NCBI GenBank assembly: GCA_903893935.1
Contig: CAITOD010000038.1
Coordinates: 1-7,940, forward strand
Direction of reading: 5' to 3'
DNA length: 7,940 bases
Source: an uncultured Sphingomonadales bacterium
Lineage (GTDB): Bacteria; Pseudomonadota; Alphaproteobacteria; Sphingomonadales; Sphingomonadaceae
Under the pieces are notes generated by a model, which worked only from the letters and a program-made list of their open reading frames with translations, was not told the DNA's origin and ran no database searches. Shown in pieces: positions 1 to 5,394 of the stretch (position 1 is the first letter of the stretch; each line of letters starts with the position of its first letter). The position numbers and the translations under genes were made by a program.

Positions 1-1
1 G

Positions 2-508
2 ATTCTGGAAGACGTCCGGATTCCGGCGGACAACCTGATAGGCGGAGAGGGAAGCGGATTCAAGATTGCGATGTCTGCACTCGACGGCGGCAGGCTGAAT
101 ATTGCTGCCTGTTCGCTGGGCGGTGCGCAGCGCTGCCTCGATGAGGCGGTGGCCTACGTGAAGACCCGCGCCCAGTTCGGCCGCACGATTGCCGAGTTTC
201 AGAACACCCAGTTCCAGTTGGCCGACATGGCCACCGATCTCGAAGCGGCGCGTGCGCTGCTCTATCTGGCGGCCGCCAAAGTGACCGCCGATGCGCCCGA
301 CAAGACGCGCTTTTCGGCCATGGCCAAGAAGCTGGCGACCGACAGCGGCTCGGCGATTGTCGATCGCGCGCTGCAGATGTTCGGCGGCTATGGCTATCTC
401 AAGGATTATCCGATCGAACGGTTCTGGCGCGACTTGCGCGTCCACCGCATTCTCGAAGGCACCAACGAAGTGATGCGCATGATCGTCGGGCGCGATCTGC
501 TGAAATAA
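2..508 (+). CDS. Acyl-CoA dehydrogenase, C-terminal part (probably isobutyryl-CoA dehydrogenase)
   Basis: The reading frame is open from base 2 and enters from outside the window, giving 168 visible residues; an ATG at 71 is internal. The fragment covers the end of the middle domain and the C-terminal helical domain of an FAD-dependent acyl-CoA dehydrogenase. Visible family marks are the TRAQFGRTIAEFQ segment (FAD and dimer contacts), the MFGGYGYLKDYPIERFWRD segment, and HRILEGTNEVMR. The Glu of LEGT (codon 455-457) sits where short/medium-chain and isobutyryl-CoA dehydrogenases carry the catalytic base. These enzymes make the alpha,beta-enoyl-CoA and pass electrons to ETF in the cytoplasm. 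The next gene, mmsB, lies 38 bases downstream and acts later in valine breakdown, so isobutyryl-CoA is the likeliest substrate. A 2-methylbutyryl-CoA or short-chain enzyme cannot be excluded without the N-terminal half. Family very sure, substrate moderately sure. Confidence 0.93.
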   Translation: MLEDVRIPADNLIGGEGSGFKIAMSALDGGRLNIAACSLGGAQRCLDEAVAYVKTRAQFGRTIAEFQNTQFQLADMATDLEAARALLYLAAAKVTADAPDKTRFSAMAKKLATDSGSAIVDRALQMFGGYGYLKDYPIERFWRDLRVHRILEGTNEVMRMIVGRDLLK

Positions 509-530
509 CCAAACCCGCCAGGGTACTCGC

Positions 531-536
531 GAAGGA
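531..536 (+). promoter_or_regulatory. Ribosome binding site deciding the mmsB start
   Basis: GAAGGA lies 10 bases before the ATG at 547 but only one base before an in-frame TTG at 538. The spacing, and the usual start of the family immediately before the Rossmann strand (MRIGFIGLG), favour the ATG at 547. The TTG would add three residues (MNG) and leave no usable spacing. Confidence 0.6.
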
Positions 537-546
537 CTTGAACGGC

Positions 547-1416
547 ATGCGTATCGGATTCATCGGGCTGGGCAATATGGGCGGCGGCATGGCAGCCAAT
601 CTGGTGAAGGCCGGGCACCAGGTGCACGCATTCGACCTGTCGCCCGATGCGCTGGCGCGCGCGCAGAAAGCGGGCTGCACCACGCATGCACAGGCCGGCG
701 ATGCCGTTGTCGATGCGGACGCGGTGGTGACGATGCTGCCCAACGGCGCGATTGTCCGCGCGGTCTATGCCGGCGACGTGCTGGGCAAGGCGCCGGCCGG
801 GGCCTTGCTGATCGATTGTTCGACAATCGATGTCGCGAGCGCGCGCGATGTGGCGGGCGAAGCGGCGGCAGGCGGATACCGGTTTGTCGATGCGCCGGTA
901 TCGGGCGGGATCGCGGCGGCCAATGCCGGCACGCTGACATTCATGGTCGGCGGCGCGCAGGACGATTTTGCGAGCGCCGAACCGGTCCTTGCCGCGATGG
1001 GCAAAGCGGTGATCCACGCCGGCGCAGCGGGTGCGGGCCAGGCGGCCAAGATCTGCAACAACATGCTGCTCGGCGCCTCGATGATCGCCACGTGCGAGGC
1101 ATTTGCGCTGGCGCAGAAGCTCGGGCTCGATCTGCAGACCTTTTTCGATATTTCCTCGAAATCATCGGGCCAATGCTGGTCGATGACGAGCTATTGCCCG
1201 GTGCCCGGCGTCGGGCCGGTGACGCCCGCCGACAACGGTTATCAGGGCGGCTTTGCCACCGCGCTGATGCTCAAGGATCTGCGGCTGGCGATGCAGGCGG
1301 CGGGCGAAGCGGGCGCCACGGTGCCGATGGGCGAACGCGCCGAAGCGCTTTATGCCGCGTTTGCCGAAGCCGGCAACGCGGGCCTCGATTTCTCGGCGAT
1401 CATCTCGACGGTTTGA
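547..1416 (+). CDS. mmsB: 3-hydroxyisobutyrate dehydrogenase
   Basis: The 289-residue product has the usual length and motifs of the 3-hydroxyisobutyrate dehydrogenase/beta-hydroxyacid dehydrogenase family. This enzyme oxidises 3-hydroxyisobutyrate to methylmalonate semialdehyde with NAD+ in valine catabolism. The N-terminal Rossmann fold carries GFIGLGNMGGGMAANL (residues 4-19), and an acidic residue (Asp30) ends beta-strand 2, which suits NAD rather than NADP. The substrate-binding signature DAPVSGG is at 115-121. The catalytic Lys is Lys168 in GQAAKICNN, with Asn172 after it. The conserved KDL of the helical domain is at 243-245. The gene follows the acyl-CoA dehydrogenase closely and is probably co-transcribed with it. 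Related enzymes such as tartronate semialdehyde reductase share the fold, but the KICNNMLLG segment and the acyl-CoA dehydrogenase neighbour favour this assignment. No clear intrinsic terminator follows the stop. Confidence 0.93.
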   Translation: MRIGFIGLGNMGGGMAANLVKAGHQVHAFDLSPDALARAQKAGCTTHAQAGDAVVDADAVVTMLPNGAIVRAVYAGDVLGKAPAGALLIDCSTIDVASARDVAGEAAAGGYRFVDAPVSGGIAAANAGTLTFMVGGAQDDFASAEPVLAAMGKAVIHAGAAGAGQAAKICNNMLLGASMIATCEAFALAQKLGLDLQTFFDISSKSSGQCWSMTSYCPVPGVGPVTPADNGYQGGFATALMLKDLRLAMQAAGEAGATVPMGERAEALYAAFAEAGNAGLDFSAIISTV

Positions 1417-1631
1417 GAGGCTGCTGTGAAAGGTGCCTGAAGCCGACTTTGTCCCCCCATCGCGCTGCAAGTGCGGGTCGGTGGGCGGTATTTTCGAATC
1501 AGACTTCGACACAACGCCGCGGCGGGCTGGGCACAAAGCCATCCTTGCGTATTTTCCGAACCTGACACGGCCTTCATGCCTGCGTTATCACGCTGACGGG
1601 CAGGTAGCTGCCTGTTCGGCAGTGTATATCC

Positions 1632-1645
1632 TCGTCAATTGACGA
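1632..1645. repeat. Perfect 14-base palindrome, possible operator
   Basis: TCGTCAATTGACGA is identical to its own reverse complement. It lies 102 bases before the ATG of the small membrane protein gene, in the AT-rich part of the gene-free interval. It overlaps a TTGACG hexamer that could be a -35 box, so a dimeric regulator bound here could block or position RNA polymerase. Size and symmetry suit a dimeric helix-turn-helix protein; the family cannot be named from this alone. Confidence 0.4.
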
Positions 1646-1675
1646 CTATCACTTCATTCGAGAAATAAAATAACG

Positions 1676-1689
1676 GACATTTATCTGTC
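1676..1689. repeat. Interrupted palindrome GACA-N6-TGTC
   Basis: Two four-base half-sites, GACA and TGTC, are separated by six bases (TTTATC). The site lies 58 bases before the ATG at 1748, a plausible position for an operator or the 5' leader. Half-sites this short arise by chance, so the support is weak. Confidence 0.15.
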
Positions 1690-1747
1690 TGACGATTTAT
1701 TCACGAGCGAAATCCCAGGTCGTTCAAACTTCTACGTGAGGTGCCTT

Positions 1748-1906
1748 ATGGGAACCATTCTGATTATTATCGTGCTGGTGCTCCTTTTGGGCGGCGGTGG
1801 CGGATATTACGGCTACAACCGCTATGGCAGCGCCGGTGCAGGCGGCATTGTCGGCCTGGTTCTGCTTGTCGTCGTCGTCCTCTGGCTTCTCGGCTCTCTG
1901 CGTTGA
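1748..1906 (+). CDS. Small two-helix membrane protein, DUF3309-like
   Basis: This 52-residue gene starts MGTILIIIVLVLLLGGGGGYYGYN and ends VVVVLWLLGSLR. A ribosome site, GAGG at 1738-1741, sits six bases before the ATG. The product is two hydrophobic helices (about residues 3-14 and 34-48) joined by a Gly/Tyr-rich loop with one Arg (GGGGGYYGYNRYGSAGAGG). This layout matches the short DUF3309-type membrane peptides common in alphaproteobacteria, whose function is unknown. A CsbD-family gene follows 58 bases downstream on the same strand, which hints at a role in envelope or osmotic stress; that link is inference. The codons are gene-like (GGC and CTG rich), and the frame is much more convincing than an overlapping 61-codon frame that starts at 1741. 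Location in the inner membrane is expected. Confidence 0.75.
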   Translation: MGTILIIIVLVLLLGGGGGYYGYNRYGSAGAGGIVGLVLLVVVVLWLLGSLR

Positions 1907-1929
1907 CCGCCAAATCTGGACAATAGCCC

Positions 1930-1948
1930 CGCGTTAAACGCGCTTTTT
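1930..1948 (+). terminator. Weak intrinsic terminator or attenuator between the small genes
   Basis: CGCGTT-A-AACGCG (1930-1942) is a perfect inverted repeat around one central base and can fold into a 4-base-pair GC stem with a TTAAA loop. Five T residues follow at 1944-1948. The stem is short, so termination would probably be partial. It could let the DUF3309-like gene be expressed above the CsbD gene. The last T lies only four bases before the AAGGA ribosome site of the CsbD gene (1952-1956). Confidence 0.35.
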
Positions 1949-1964
1949 GCAAAGGAACTTCACA

Positions 1965-2135
1965 ATGAACAAAGATCGCATCGCTGGCGCGGCCAAGCAG
2001 GCCAAGGGCGCCGTGAAGGAAGCCGTCGGCAAAGCCGTCGGCGACAACAAACTGGTTGCGGAAGGCCTGGCCGACAAAGCCGAGGGCAAAGTCCAGAACG
2101 CCATTGGCGGATTGAAAGACACGCTGAAGGACTGA
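1965..2135 (+). CDS. CsbD-family stress response protein
   Basis: The 56-residue, Lys/Ala/Gly-rich product begins MNKDRIAGAAKQAKGAVKEA and continues with GDNKLVAEGLADKAEGKVQN. This is the standard CsbD pattern: an N-terminal MNKDRIxGxxKQxKGxxKE motif, a central G(D/N)xxLxxEGxxDxxxGxxQ motif, and amphipathic helices. The length is slightly below the usual 60-70. CsbD proteins are small, hydrophilic, abundant proteins induced in the general stress response; Bacillus CsbD depends on sigma-B. Their molecular activity is not known. The start at 1965 is chosen because AAGGA (1952-1956) lies eight bases upstream and the family begins with MNKDR; an in-frame CTG at 1947 would add six unrelated residues. 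It probably shares a transcript with the small membrane protein gene. I found no EcfG-type promoter at standard spacing, so its regulation stays open. Confidence 0.92.
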   Translation: MNKDRIAGAAKQAKGAVKEAVGKAVGDNKLVAEGLADKAEGKVQNAIGGLKDTLKD

Positions 2136-2141
2136 AACACC

Positions 2142-2167
2142 GGCACCCGGCGGGTCGCCAAACCCGC
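2142..2167 (+). repeat. Alternative small hairpins after the CsbD gene
   Basis: Seven bases after the CsbD stop the order ACCCG, CGGGT, ACCCGC occurs (2145-2149, 2151-2155, 2162-2167). The middle arm can pair with either neighbour. One fold is ACCC-GGC-GGGT, extended by GGC/GCC with one bulged base (2142-2159). The other is GCGGGT-CGCCAA-ACCCGC (2150-2167). No T tract follows. It may protect the 3' end of the CsbD message, or it may be chance in GC-rich DNA. Confidence 0.3.
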
Positions 2168-2173
2168 AGCTTG

Positions 2174-2235
2174 CATGATACGGCATTTTGCCGCCCCGGG
2201 GGCATTTCCCCGGGGCGGCAAAACGCCGTATGATG
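2174..2235. repeat. Large near-perfect inverted repeat upstream of the TonB receptor gene
   Basis: The arms at 2174-2201 and 2208-2235 are 28 bases each and match at 26 positions. Mismatches are at the fourth and twelfth positions of the left arm. The loop is GCATTT (2202-2207). The inner 16 base pairs, TTTTGCCGCCCCGGGG against CCCCGGGGCGGCAAAA, are unbroken. The order is T tract, GC stem, A tract, the reverse of an intrinsic terminator on either strand. In RNA it would be extremely stable. It ends eight bases before the receptor's weak ribosome site (2244-2250), so it could end or stabilise the CsbD transcript, separate the two units, or control receptor expression. Whether copies occur elsewhere in the genome cannot be seen here. 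Confidence 0.85.
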
Positions 2236-2243
2236 ATGCGATC

Positions 2244-2250
2244 GGGAAAG
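2244..2250 (+). promoter_or_regulatory. Weak ribosome binding site deciding the TonB receptor start
   Basis: GGGAAAG lies eight bases before the ATG at 2259. An alternative in-frame ATG at 2175 lies inside the left arm of the large inverted repeat, has no ribosome site, and would put 28 unrelated residues before the secretion signal. The start at 2259 is therefore preferred, although the site matches the anti-Shine-Dalgarno sequence only partly. Confidence 0.45.
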
Positions 2251-2258
2251 ACTGCCAG

Positions 2259-4250
2259 ATGCCTTCGCTTTTGTTGCTCGCCGCCGCACCCGCGGCGTTG
2301 TCTGCCGCTTCGCCAGGCGACGATACGGCGCCAGCGGTGGTGGTGACGGGTCAGCCGCTGCGCGACTTGCCGACCGCAGGGGCGTTCAATGTCTCGTCGA
2401 TTGATCGCGCGCGCATCGAACAAGTGCCGTCGGGGCGGCTGGAAGATGCGCTGGCCGACGTTGCGGGCTTGCAATTGTTCCGCCGGTCGGACAGCCGCTC
2501 GGCCAATCCTTCGGCCGATGGTTTTACGCTGCGCGGGCTGGGTGGCAATGCCGCCAGCCGCACGCTGGTGCTGCTCGACGGCGTGCCGCAGGCCGATCCG
2601 TTTTTCGGCTCGGTGCCGCTGACCGCGATCAACCCGGCCGATATCGGCGCGATCCGTGTGGTCCATGGCGGCGGCAGCGGCGCGTTTGGCACGGGCGCGG
2701 TCGCCGGCACAATCGATATGACCAGCGCCGGGCCTGCTGCGCGCGGGCTGTTCGATGGCGAAGCGCTGGTCGATGATCGCGGTGACACCCGTGTGGCAGC
2801 GGGCGTGGCGCCAAAGCTCGGCAATGGCTTTGCAGTGCTGTCGGGCAACTGGGATCGCGGCCCGGGGTTCTGGACCACGCCGGTCGCGCAGCGCGTCGCG
2901 GCGAGCGCCAAAGCGCGTTACGAAAACTGGTCGCTCGCCTTGCGCACGGTCGCGCAACTGGCGCCCGATGTCGAAGTGCAAAGCCGCATCGCCGCGTTCG
3001 GCGATCAGCAGGTGTTGCGGTTTGCCGGAGCGAACACCGGGATCAGCGGCGAAGATGCCTCGCTGCGCGTGGTCGGTCGCGGCCCCTGGCAGTTCGATGC
3101 GCTGGTCTATGGCCAGTTGCGCAATTTCAACAGCGTGACGCTGAGTTCGACCACCTTTCTGCCGGTCGATTTCCAGCGCGACACGCCGTCGAGCGGGGTC
3201 GGCGGCAAAATCGAAATCCGCCCGCCCGTCGGGCACGGTCCTACGCTGCGGCTGGGCGCCGATCTGCGCGCAGTGGCCGGCCACGAAGACGAAGACCTCT
3301 ACACCAAAGGCAAAGTGAGCAGCCATCGCCGCGAAGGCGGCACCAACGACGATCTCGGGCTCTATGGCGAAGACGCCTGGTCGCTGGGGCCGGTGCAACT
3401 CACCGCCGGCGCGCGCGCCGATCGCTGGGTCAACCGCGACGGTCAGATCGAGACCCTGTCGCTGGCCAATACGGTGCTCGCCAACGCGCTCTATCCCGAA
3501 CGGTCGGGCTGGACCGGGTCGTTTCGCGGCGGCGCGCTGGTGCATGCGACCGCCACATTCGATCTGCGCGGTTCGGCCTATTCGGGCATGCGCCAGCCGA
3601 CGCTCAACGAACTCTATCGCACTTTCACGGTGTTTCCGGTGACGACTTTGGCCAATCCGGGTTTGACCAACGAGACATTGCGCGGGGTCGAAGGCGGCGT
3701 GGACTGGCATCCCGCCCAAACGATCAGGCTCGATCTCACTGCGTTCGACAACAAACTGGAAAATGCGATCGCCAATATCACTGTGAACGCCACCAGCCAG
3801 CTGCGCGAAAATGTGCCCGCGATCCACGCGCACGGCCTTGAAGCGGCAGCCGATCTGCGGCTGGGCGCGCTGGCGTTCACCGGTTCGCTGGCCTGGACAA
3901 TCGCGCGGATGGAAGCGCCGGGGCAGGCCTACAACGGCCTGCGCCCGCCGCAGACCCCGCGCCTGTCGGCCAGCGGCACGCTGACCTGGACCCCGCGCGA
4001 AGGCTATCAGGCCGGGCTGACGCTGCGCCACGTGGGCGTGGCCTTCGAAGACAGCCTCGCCACTGCCGCACTGCCCGCCGCAACGACGCTCGGCGCCTTT
4101 GCCAGTGCGCAACTGGCGGGCCCGTTCAGTCTGGTGCTGCGCGGCGAAAACCTCACCAACGTCACCGTCGTCACACGCAATTCGGGCGGCACGATCGACA
4201 TCGGCACGCCCCGAACCGTGTGGGCCGGGGTACGCGTCGCGCTGAAATAG
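2259..4250 (+). CDS. TonB-dependent outer-membrane receptor
   Basis: The 663-residue product has a short hydrophobic leader (MPSLLLLAAAPAALSAA), a TonB-box-like PAVVVTG (25-31), a plug domain (about 35-155) and a C-terminal beta-barrel. Plug marks are the LVLLDGVPQADPFFG segment (103-117), the NPADIGAIRVVHGG segment (125-138) and GAFGTGAVAGTIDM (141-154). A barrel mark is the GENLTNVTV strand near the C-terminus. Such receptors use proton-motive force through TonB-ExbBD to import scarce ligands. The size resembles BtuB and siderophore receptors rather than the larger SusC-type receptors. The ligand cannot be read from the sequence. The gene converges on a nucleoside/purine operon with stop codons 7 bases apart, so nucleosides or purines are a guess from context. 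Odd points: the leader has no basic residue, and the last residues (WAGVRVALK) lack the usual terminal aromatic. A 5-base-pair hairpin (4239-4253) spans the stop codon. Confidence 0.92.
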   Translation: MPSLLLLAAAPAALSAASPGDDTAPAVVVTGQPLRDLPTAGAFNVSSIDRARIEQVPSGRLEDALADVAGLQLFRRSDSRSANPSADGFTLRGLGGNAASRTLVLLDGVPQADPFFGSVPLTAINPADIGAIRVVHGGGSGAFGTGAVAGTIDMTSAGPAARGLFDGEALVDDRGDTRVAAGVAPKLGNGFAVLSGNWDRGPGFWTTPVAQRVAASAKARYENWSLALRTVAQLAPDVEVQSRIAAFGDQQVLRFAGANTGISGEDASLRVVGRGPWQFDALVYGQLRNFNSVTLSSTTFLPVDFQRDTPSSGVGGKIEIRPPVGHGPTLRLGADLRAVAGHEDEDLYTKGKVSSHRREGGTNDDLGLYGEDAWSLGPVQLTAGARADRWVNRDGQIETLSLANTVLANALYPERSGWTGSFRGGALVHATATFDLRGSAYSGMRQPTLNELYRTFTVFPVTTLANPGLTNETLRGVEGGVDWHPAQTIRLDLTAFDNKLENAIANITVNATSQLRENVPAIHAHGLEAAADLRLGALAFTGSLAWTIARMEAPGQAYNGLRPPQTPRLSASGTLTWTPREGYQAGLTLRHVGVAFEDSLATAALPAATTLGAFASAQLAGPFSLVLRGENLTNVTVVTRNSGGTIDIGTPRTVWAGVRVALK

Positions 4251-4257
4251 CGCTGAT

Positions 4258-5361
4258 TTACCGGTTGAGCAGGTCCACGAACGTGGCTCTTACCCGCGCG
4301 TGGTCGACGCCCAGAATCACGCGCACGTCGCGCTCGCCCAGATGCGGCCCTTTGCCGGCGGCCCAGGTCAGCAGCGCGCCGTAGCTGGCGCCGGGCATCA
4401 GATCGACGTCCATCGCGAGGCGGGTCTGGCGCGTGACAATCGACGGGTCGAGCCAGACCGCGACCGCCGTTTCATCCCACAGCGGATAGCCGGGCTGCGC
4501 GATCATCGCCAGATAGCGCGCGACGGGGCGGCCCGAGCCGGTGACTTGCGCCAGCAGCGCGGCATTGGCGACATTGCCGTGGCTCGCGTCGTTGGTAACC
4601 AGCGTCAGCTGGGTCCATGGCGCGGTGAACACGATCCGCGAAGCTTCCGGGTCCCAGAAATGGTTGATCGACATGCGCGGGGCATACGCCGCCTGCAGTT
4701 CGAATTCATCGAGATGCTGGTCGATGTCGGGGGGCAGCAACACCCCGCCTTCGGAAATCAGTTCCTGCACGCGGCCGGCAAAACCGTCGTCGAGCCGCTG
4801 CGCCAAGGCCAGATTGGTGAGCGGGCCCATCGCCAGGATGGTGACTTTGCCCGGGTATTTGCGCGTCATGTCGATCATGAATTGCGCTGCCGAGCGGGGA
4901 TCGGCTTTGGTCACGGGCATGCCTTCGGCCATAGGCAGGATCACCTCGGGCGCATGCGTCTTGCGGCGGTTGATGGTGTTGTAGCTGGGCCAGCTTTCCA
5001 TCCACGCGCCTTTGTAAGGCATCGGGCTATAGGCGCTTTCGCGCAGCTTGTTGCGCGCCTGCGTGTTGACCAGCGGATAGATCGCGCCTTGCGCGACCGG
5101 CACATCGGTGCGCCCGACCAGTTCGAGCATGCGCAGCGTGGCGGCGGTTTCCTCGGGCGCCCAGCCGTCGCCCGAGACGGTGGTAATGCCCAGAACTTCG
5201 ACCGAAGGGTCCTGCAACAGCATCAGGATCGGCTGCAAGTTGGGGCAATCGATCGCATCCTGATCGATGATCACCAGCCGGCGTTCGGCGGCATGGGCCG
5301 GCGTCGCGCCGAACGCGGCGAAGGCGAGCATGAACGGCAGCAGTGCACGGGGCAGTCGCAT
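4258..5361 (-). CDS. Secreted nucleoside hydrolase (IUNH superfamily), variant active site
   Basis: The 367-residue product begins with a clear Sec signal peptide (MRLPRALLPFMLAFAAFGATPAHA, cut near residue 24). It should therefore act in the periplasm, unlike the classical cytoplasmic enzymes. The mature part has the inosine-uridine hydrolase fold: VIIDQDAID (30-38), VEVLGITTVSGDG (54-66), VTILAMGPLTNLALA (173-187), a GG at 205-206, NHFWDPEAS (233-241), and LWDETAVAVWLDPS (294-307). These enzymes split ribonucleosides into base and ribose using Ca2+. The metal motif normally reads DTDPGIDD; here it is DQDAIDCP, so one Asp is missing. The usual EFN before the DPEA segment is SIN, and the His before the C-terminal Asp is Trp295. 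A distinct subfamily or altered chemistry is possible. AAGGAGA at 5371-5377 lies nine bases before the ATG. It is the last gene of the operon, 33 bases after the permease. Confidence 0.88.
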   Translation of the reverse strand: MRLPRALLPFMLAFAAFGATPAHAAERRLVIIDQDAIDCPNLQPILMLLQDPSVEVLGITTVSGDGWAPEETAATLRMLELVGRTDVPVAQGAIYPLVNTQARNKLRESAYSPMPYKGAWMESWPSYNTINRRKTHAPEVILPMAEGMPVTKADPRSAAQFMIDMTRKYPGKVTILAMGPLTNLALAQRLDDGFAGRVQELISEGGVLLPPDIDQHLDEFELQAAYAPRMSINHFWDPEASRIVFTAPWTQLTLVTNDASHGNVANAALLAQVTGSGRPVARYLAMIAQPGYPLWDETAVAVWLDPSIVTRQTRLAMDVDLMPGASYGALLTWAAGKGPHLGERDVRVILGVDHARVRATFVDLLNR

Positions 5362-5394
5362 GGGATCAGATCTCCTTCAAATGGCGGGCAAGCC

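Larger units (their letters stand above)
1417..1747. other. Gene-free interval, AT-rich in its second half
   Basis: No convincing gene is seen in these 331 bases. A 69-codon frame (GTG at 1433 to 1642) has no good ribosome site and no recognised similarity. From about 1620 to 1735 the base composition falls clearly below that of the flanking genes, as expected of a promoter region for the small genes at 1748 and 1965. It contains a perfect palindrome (1632-1645), an interrupted palindrome (1676-1689) and a near-palindrome CAGGTAGCTGCCTG at 1601-1614. A TTGACG at 1639-1644 and a TAAAAT at 1666-1671 resemble -35 and -10 boxes, but the 21-base gap is too long for a standard sigma-70 promoter. 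I found no good GGAAC/CGTT pair of the EcfG general stress type at normal spacing. Confidence 0.6.

Noticed and set aside
1557..1586. CGAAC and CGTT as an EcfG-type stress promoter for the small genes
   Set aside because: The first box deviates from GGAAC, and the 21-base spacer is longer than the 16-17 usual for this sigma factor.
1433..1642. 69-codon frame after mmsB
   Set aside because: GTG start without a spaced ribosome site, no recognised similarity, no clear domain, and it runs into the AT-rich promoter-like zone and the palindrome.
1639..1671. TTGACG and TAAAAT as a sigma-70 promoter
   Set aside because: Each hexamer matches 5 of 6 positions, but the 21-base spacer is too long; kept only as a note in the gene-free interval.
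2174..2235. Large inverted repeat as a classical intrinsic terminator
   Set aside because: The flanking T and A tracts are in the wrong order on both strands and no T tract follows either arm outside the stem.
2175..2258. N-terminal extension of the TonB receptor from the ATG at 2175
   Set aside because: The ATG lies within the inverted repeat, has no ribosome site, and the 28 extra residues do not form a secretion signal.
1767..4112. Minus-strand open frame of 781 codons opposite the small genes and the TonB receptor
   Set aside because: It lies antisense to clearly identified genes and its product is an Arg/Gln/His/Ala-rich string without domains, as expected from the reverse frame of GC-rich coding DNA.
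4239..4253. Hairpin over the receptor stop codon as a bidirectional terminator
   Set aside because: Only five base pairs, overlapping the stop codon, and no T tract on the plus strand; recorded only as a candidate for checking.
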